Shown in pieces: positions 59,475 to 64,000 of a stretch of DNA of 64,000 nucleotides. Origin of the DNA: Phycisphaerae bacterium (lineage in GTDB: Bacteria > Planctomycetota > Phycisphaerae > UBA1845); contig JAJDDT010000028.1 in NCBI GenBank assembly GCA_029260165.1, forward strand, positions 1 through 64,000. The letters are read 5' to 3'. A program made the translations under genes and the position numbers. The notes beneath the pieces were generated by a model. The model saw only the letters and a list, made by a program, of their open reading frames with translations. It made no database searches and was not told the DNA's origin. Position 1 is the stretch's first letter. Each line of letters starts with the position of its first letter.

Positions 59475-61520
59475 TTGGCGGTGATAGTCGATAGTGGGAA
59501 TGGATGTGTAACGACGGAAAGCAAGTCCGATAAAATGATTTCGGGGAGACTGCGACACGTTGATGGTGGGTCGAAACGGGAGGTGTCTATCGACCTTCAT
59601 TCCCGTGCGATGTTAATCCGCGCGGTGGAGCAGCGGTTATTGGACCTGTTTTCGCAGGGTAAGCTGTTCGGGACGGTGCACACATGCATTGGTCAGGAAT
59701 GGGTTGGCGTCGCGGTGGCTGATGCGTTGCGCGATGGGGATTTGATATTCAGCAATCATCGGTGCCATGGTCATTTTCTGGCGCGGACGGACGACGTCGT
59801 GGGGTTGATGGCGGAGATCATGGGCAAGCAGACGGGGGTTTGTGGTGGTCGTGGGGGTAGTCAGCATATCTGCTCGCAGGGGGTGTTCAGCAACGGGATT
59901 CAGGGCAGCATCGCGCCGGTGGCGGCGGGTCTCGCCATGTCGCAGCAGATGGCGGGCGAGGGGAACATCACCACGTTGTTTATCGGTGACGGGACGTTGG
60001 GTGAGGGGACGCTTTATGAGACGTTGAACATCGTGTCGAAGTGGCGGTTGCCGTTGTTTATCGTTCTGGAATACAACGGATACGCGCAGAGCACGTCGCA
60101 GGAGCAGACGTTGGCGGGCGAGATTTGTCTGCGGGCTGCGTCGTTCGGGATTCGGACGGATCGTGCGGATACATGGCATCCTGAGGTGTTGCTGGGGGCG
60201 GTGTCGGAGGGGGTTGATTATGTGCGGACGGAGGGCAAGCCTGCGTTTTTGCGGGTGGATACCTATCGGTTGATGGCGCATTCGAAGGGGGATGACGATC
60301 GCGATCCGGACGAGGTGCGGAAGTACTGGGATCGTGATCCGATCGTGGTGTTTTCGCGGGAGCAGGCTGACGCGCATGAACGGATTCAACGCGAGGTTGG
60401 TGCGCGGGTGGATCATGCGGTCGCGCAGGCGGAGTCGGCTCCGTTGGCGGAGCCTTCGGTTGTTGCTGACGAATTTGCGCGACGGCGGAAGATCGTTTGG
60501 TCGCCAACGACGTTTGAAGAGAAGGATCGCGTCGTGGGTCGGATTCATGCGGCGCTTGCGGGGAAGCTTGAGTCTGATGAGCGGACGGTGATTATTGGGG
60601 AGGATATTGAGGGTCCGTATGGTGGGGCGTTCAAGGTTACGAAGGATTTGAGCGAGCGGTATCCGGGGCGGGTTCGGAACACGCCGATCAGTGAGGCTGC
60701 GATTGTTGGAATTGGGGGTGGTCTTGCGCTCAACGGTCAGCGTCCGATCGTGGAGATCATGTTCGGTGATTTTCTGACGCTGTGTTGCGATCAGTTGATG
60801 AACTCGGCGGCGAAGTTTCGGTACATGTACAACGATCAGGTGCGGGTGCCGCTGATCGTGCGGACGCCGATGGGCGGCAAGCGTGGGTATGGTCCGACGC
60901 ATAGCCAATCGATTGAGAAGTATTTTCTGGGGATTCCGGATACATGGATGTTGGCGGTGCATCATCGTTACGATCCGTTTTCGTTGTACGAATCGCTTTT
61001 TTCGTTGATTGATCGACCGACGGTGGTTATCGAGAATAAGCTGTTGTACGGCGTGCGGGTTGGTGAGGGTGTGCCGGCCGGTTTTTTTCTGGAGCATTCG
61101 GATGATCCGTTTCCGACGACGCGGTTGCGACCTGATGGTGCGGCTGATGCGACGGTGTTGTGTTATGGGGGGATGTTGCCGGATGTCGAGCGTGCGGTCG
61201 GGGTGTTGTTCGACGAGCATGATATCGTGTGTGAGGTGATTTGTCCGACGCGGTTGTATCCGTTGGATCCCTGGCCTATCGTCGGGTCGGTTGAGAAGAC
61301 GGGTCGTTTGCTGGTGGTTGAGGAGGGGGTTTCGTTCGCGGCGTTTGGGGCGGAGGTTGCGGCGAAGATTGTGGAGCGGTGTTCGGGTGTGTTGAAAGCG
61401 TTCAAGCGGGTGGGATCGCCTGAGCATGCGATTCCGACGTGCGGTCCGCTGGAAAAGGCGTTGCTGCCGGGGGTTGGGCATATCGTGGAGGGTGTGCGGG
61501 AGTTGGTTGAAGATGTCTGA
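59475..61520 (+). CDS. fused 2-oxoacid dehydrogenase E1 (alpha+beta), thiamine-pyrophosphate dependent
   Basis: alpha: GRGGSQHI, FIGDGTLGEGTLYETLNIVSKWRLPLFIVLEYNGYAQST; beta: IIGEDIEGPYGGAFKVTKDLSERYPGRVRNTPISEAAIVGIGGGLALNGQRPIVEIMFGDF; TTG 59475 or ATG 59535 start. Confidence 0.95.
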   Translation: MAVIVDSGNGCVTTESKSDKMISGRLRHVDGGSKREVSIDLHSRAMLIRAVEQRLLDLFSQGKLFGTVHTCIGQEWVGVAVADALRDGDLIFSNHRCHGHFLARTDDVVGLMAEIMGKQTGVCGGRGGSQHICSQGVFSNGIQGSIAPVAAGLAMSQQMAGEGNITTLFIGDGTLGEGTLYETLNIVSKWRLPLFIVLEYNGYAQSTSQEQTLAGEICLRAASFGIRTDRADTWHPEVLLGAVSEGVDYVRTEGKPAFLRVDTYRLMAHSKGDDDRDPDEVRKYWDRDPIVVFSREQADAHERIQREVGARVDHAVAQAESAPLAEPSVVADEFARRRKIVWSPTTFEEKDRVVGRIHAALAGKLESDERTVIIGEDIEGPYGGAFKVTKDLSERYPGRVRNTPISEAAIVGIGGGLALNGQRPIVEIMFGDFLTLCCDQLMNSAAKFRYMYNDQVRVPLIVRTPMGGKRGYGPTHSQSIEKYFLGIPDTWMLAVHHRYDPFSLYESLFSLIDRPTVVIENKLLYGVRVGEGVPAGFFLEHSDDPFPTTRLRPDGAADATVLCYGGMLPDVERAVGVLFDEHDIVCEVICPTRLYPLDPWPIVGSVEKTGRLLVVEEGVSFAAFGAEVAAKIVERCSGVLKAFKRVGSPEHAIPTCGPLEKALLPGVGHIVEGVRELVEDV

Positions 61521-62940
61521 TGTCAGGCCTGTGATGGTGCCGCACGAGAATGTGAATGACGAGTTTGTGACGATTGTGTCGTGGCAGGTGGGGGACGGGG
61601 ATCGCGTTGAGGCGGATCAGGTATTGGCGGAGGTCGAGGGGAGCAAGGCTGTTTTTGATGTGAAATCGCCGGGGGCGGGTTTTGTGCGATTTTCGCACGC
61701 GTTGGGGACGGACGTGGCTGTTGGGGGTGTGTTGTGTCATGTTTGTGCGACGGCGGATGCGGTGGTTCCGGCGATGGATTCGGTTGAATCGAGGGTGTCC
61801 GTGTCTGCGTCACCCGAGCCGGTCGCGACCCGTGCGACGGATGCGATGTCGGCGTTGGTGGACGATCTGGTTGGTTCGCCTGTTGATGCTGAGACGCGTG
61901 ATAATGACGATCATGTGTTGCGGATGAGTCGGCGGGCGCGGGCGATGATGGTAGATCGCGGTTTGGACGAGTCGGTGTTTGCGGGGCGGGGATTGATTCG
62001 CGAGCGCGATGTGCTGGAGCATCTGGGGGAGGTTGAAGGATCGGTTGCGGTTGCAGAGCCTGTGGTGCGGGAAGTATCTGCGGTGGTGCAGAGTGCGAGG
62101 GCGGAGTCAACGATGATGCCGGTGGCGGATGTGCCGACGCGTGTGGAGCCGTTGTCGCGGATGAAGCGAACGGAGGCGCGGTATATCGGGTCAGCCTATC
62201 GATCGACGTTGCAGAGTGCGGTGACGGTGGCGGTGCCGACGCGGGGTTTGAAGGCGGCGGCTGATCTGCATCCGAGTCTGGAAGGGAACACGACGGCGGT
62301 GATTGTGTTCGAGGCGGCGCGGTTGCTGCGGAAATACCCGGTGTTTAATGCGTGTCATGTTGATGGTGCGGCTCATTTTTATGAACAGGTCAACATCGGG
62401 GTGGCGATGGATGACGGTCGCGGGTTGAAGGTGCCGGTGATTCGGGAAGCGGACGGGCTGGACCTGCCGCAGACGGCTGACGCGATTCGTGATTTGCTGG
62501 TGGGATATGTTGGGGACGAGTTGCCGGTGGAATCGCTGGCGGGTGGGACGTTTACGGTGACGGATTTGTCGGGCGAGGGGGTGCATGATTTTCATCCGTT
62601 GATCAATCAGGGGCAGGCTGCGATTTTGGGGATTGGGGCGGAGTTTTTTCCACCGGGTAGTCGCGAGGGGACGTTCAATCTGACGATGACGTTCGATCAT
62701 CAGTTGGCGGAGGGGCGGTCGGCTGCGGGGTTTTTGAATGACTTGGCGTCGCGGTTGGCGGGTCATGACGAGGCGTTGCGGAACGCAATCGTGGCAGATG
62801 AAAGCGATGAGGAACCTTGTTGCAGTCGGTGTGCGACGTCGCATAGCAGGCTGCGTGAGATGAATCATTATTTGATTCAGACGATCGGGCGAGATGGAAA
62901 TGTGTTGCCGGTGTGTACGGTTTGCACGCAGGGATGGTGA
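61513..62940 (+). CDS. 2-oxoacid dehydrogenase E2 (dihydrolipoamide acyltransferase-like) with C-terminal CxxC...CxxC tail
   Basis: lipoyl domain EGSKAVFDVKSPGAGFV; PSBD-like MSRRARAMMVDRGLDESVFAGRGLIRERDVLEHL; catalytic TVTDLSGEGVHDFHPLINQGQAAILGIG and TFDHQLAEGRSAAGFL; C-term CCSRC...CTVC. Confidence 0.92.
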   Translation: MSDVRPVMVPHENVNDEFVTIVSWQVGDGDRVEADQVLAEVEGSKAVFDVKSPGAGFVRFSHALGTDVAVGGVLCHVCATADAVVPAMDSVESRVSVSASPEPVATRATDAMSALVDDLVGSPVDAETRDNDDHVLRMSRRARAMMVDRGLDESVFAGRGLIRERDVLEHLGEVEGSVAVAEPVVREVSAVVQSARAESTMMPVADVPTRVEPLSRMKRTEARYIGSAYRSTLQSAVTVAVPTRGLKAAADLHPSLEGNTTAVIVFEAARLLRKYPVFNACHVDGAAHFYEQVNIGVAMDDGRGLKVPVIREADGLDLPQTADAIRDLLVGYVGDELPVESLAGGTFTVTDLSGEGVHDFHPLINQGQAAILGIGAEFFPPGSREGTFNLTMTFDHQLAEGRSAAGFLNDLASRLAGHDEALRNAIVADESDEEPCCSRCATSHSRLREMNHYLIQTIGRDGNVLPVCTVCTQGW

Positions 62941-63752
62941 TGGGGATGGCGGATCAGCGGGAGCAATTGCAGAGTGTGGTGGCTGATTTTTTCGAGACGT
63001 CGCCGACGACGGTGGGGGCTGATTTTGTTCTGGGTGGGCAGCGGTTGGCGAGTTCCATTGCGCGGGCGGGGTTGGATGCTGCGATACGGCGACGGGTTGG
63101 TGTGAAGCTGCCGGCTGTCTATTCTGCCAGGACGTATGGGGAGCTGGAATCGGCGATGTTGGGCGAGGCGGTCGCGGGAACGGGTGGCGTGGCGACGACG
63201 AACGGTTCGCCGGTGTTTTCGATCGGGGCGGTGTCGTCGCGGATTCGGTGCGGCGTGGACGTGGAATCGATTGCAAACCTGCCGGAGGCGGATGACTATT
63301 GGGAACACGATTTCTACAAGACGCATTTTTCGAAAGCGGAGATCGCGTACTGTTTGACGACGGAGAACCCGCGCGAGCATTTCGCGGCGCGGTGGGCAGC
63401 CAGGGAGGCGTTGTCCAAGAGCGACGCGCGGTTTATCGAGGTGAATTCAAGCGATGTTCAGGTGGCTGTCGATGATCGCGGAGCACCGAGGCTGGAATGG
63501 CTGACCGGTGACGGCGTAACGACGCTGCCCTTTGCGGTGAGCCTGACGCATTCGGCTGACCTCGCGATTGCGGTGGTTGTGGGTGGCGGCGACGACGGGC
63601 GCGATGTTGAGAAGCCGTCGATTATGGAAGCTGTCGATTCGCAGGTTATGTCAGGTGCTGACGTGGCGACGCGCGGCGGGTTTGGACTGACGGGGTTGTT
63701 GGCGGTGGCGTCGTTGATTGCGTCGATGGTCGCGATTTGGCGAACGCTATAG
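62940..63752 (+). CDS. ACP-like domain fused to AcpS-type phosphopantetheinyl transferase domain, C-terminal TM
   Basis: N-term LQSVVADFFETSPTTVGADFVLGGQRLAS...TYGELESAML (ACP-like); CGVDVESI...FSKAEIAYC...PREHFAARWAAREALSKSDARF...VSLTHSADLAIAVVV (AcpS-like); C-term TM. Confidence 0.75.
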   Translation: MGMADQREQLQSVVADFFETSPTTVGADFVLGGQRLASSIARAGLDAAIRRRVGVKLPAVYSARTYGELESAMLGEAVAGTGGVATTNGSPVFSIGAVSSRIRCGVDVESIANLPEADDYWEHDFYKTHFSKAEIAYCLTTENPREHFAARWAAREALSKSDARFIEVNSSDVQVAVDDRGAPRLEWLTGDGVTTLPFAVSLTHSADLAIAVVVGGGDDGRDVEKPSIMEAVDSQVMSGADVATRGGFGLTGLLAVASLIASMVAIWRTL

Positions 63753-63775
63753 GGGGCGTTGATCCTGGGATGACG

Positions 63776-64000
63776 ATGTCGGAAATGGCCAACTCGAGCG
63801 GTGTCGCGTCGCAATCAGCACGTCAGCAGAGTCCGACGGCCAAGCGGATTTGGTTTGCCGTTCGCGCTCTCGTGAGCGTGTTGTTATTGGTGGCGGTTGT
63901 GCGTCAGGTTGGGGATGAGGCGTTGATGGCGTCGTTGCGTCGAGGGATGGCGAATTGGGGTTGGTTGTTGGCTGCTCTGGTGATTCCGCGTGCGGTGGGC
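63776..64000 (+). CDS. 5' part of a polytopic protein, LPG-synthase-TM/UPF0104-like (truncated by window end)
   Basis: 75 codons open to the end; AKRIWFAVRALVSVLLLVAVVRQVGDEALMASLRRGMANWGWLLAALVIPRAVG. Confidence 0.6.
   Translation, partial: MSEMANSSGVASQSARQQSPTAKRIWFAVRALVSVLLLVAVVRQVGDEALMASLRRGMANWGWLLAALVIPRAVG

Noticed and set aside
56979-59600. 873-aa minus-strand ORF (and similar long antisense ORFs at 47884-49389, 50170-51939, 52934-54970, 55015-56982, 59637-61481)
   Set aside because: They lie opposite well-supported plus-strand genes and have R/H/P/Q-rich composition without domains. They arise because the sense codons TTA/CTA/TCA are rare in these G3-biased genes.
1-64000. CRISPR arrays, rRNA, tRNA genes
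   Set aside because: No regularly spaced direct repeats of CRISPR type and no recognisable rRNA or tRNA sequence were seen by eye; the REP-like repeats are dispersed singly and palindromic.

Overview
The window looks like a GC-rich bacterial chromosome segment. Phylum Planctomycetes/Phycisphaerae is only a guess from gene content and style. About 50 CDS can be supported.

Main blocks, left to right:
(1) A minus-strand respiratory complex I operon in transcription order nuoI-A-B-C-D-H-J-K-L-M-N, with no nuoE/F/G in the contiguous locus, and a small ferritin-like ORF at its 3' end.
(2) cinA; an ATP-grasp/HAD pair; an IPTL-CTERM-like sugar dehydrogenase; a DinB-like protein; an EF-hand protein; and an ATGA-coupled lipoprotein / ECF sigma / anti-sigma trio.
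(3) mqnE (futalosine menaquinone route) and the prkA-yeaH-spoVR stress-kinase operon.
(4) A VCBS/dockerin-like secreted protein, an MBL hydrolase, a TetR regulator, dnaK, thioredoxin-fold proteins, a polyprenyl-synthetase-like protein, a truncated REP-associated transposase (RAYT), glycosyltransferases, and an RND/MFP efflux pair.
(5) A long, tightly overlapping plus-strand cluster (about 50.8-64 kb, running off the end). It contains GT2, GT4, asparagine synthase-like amidotransferase, methyltransferase, GlpD-like, SDR, hexapeptide acyltransferase, fused E1-alpha/beta 2-oxoacid dehydrogenase, an E2 with a C-terminal CxxC...CxxC tail, an ACP-like-AcpS-TM fusion, and a flippase/LPG-synthase-TM-like protein.

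The two most notable observations are:
- A dispersed BIME/REP-like hairpin repeat family with covarying stems (10.8, 30.1, 38.3, 38.6 and 49.5 kb). One palindrome marks the truncation point of a RAYT gene, and one copy lies inside the nuo operon.
- The 50.8-64 kb cluster, a candidate undescribed envelope-lipid, glycoconjugate or metabolite pathway.

All calls come from reading motifs. No database search was run.
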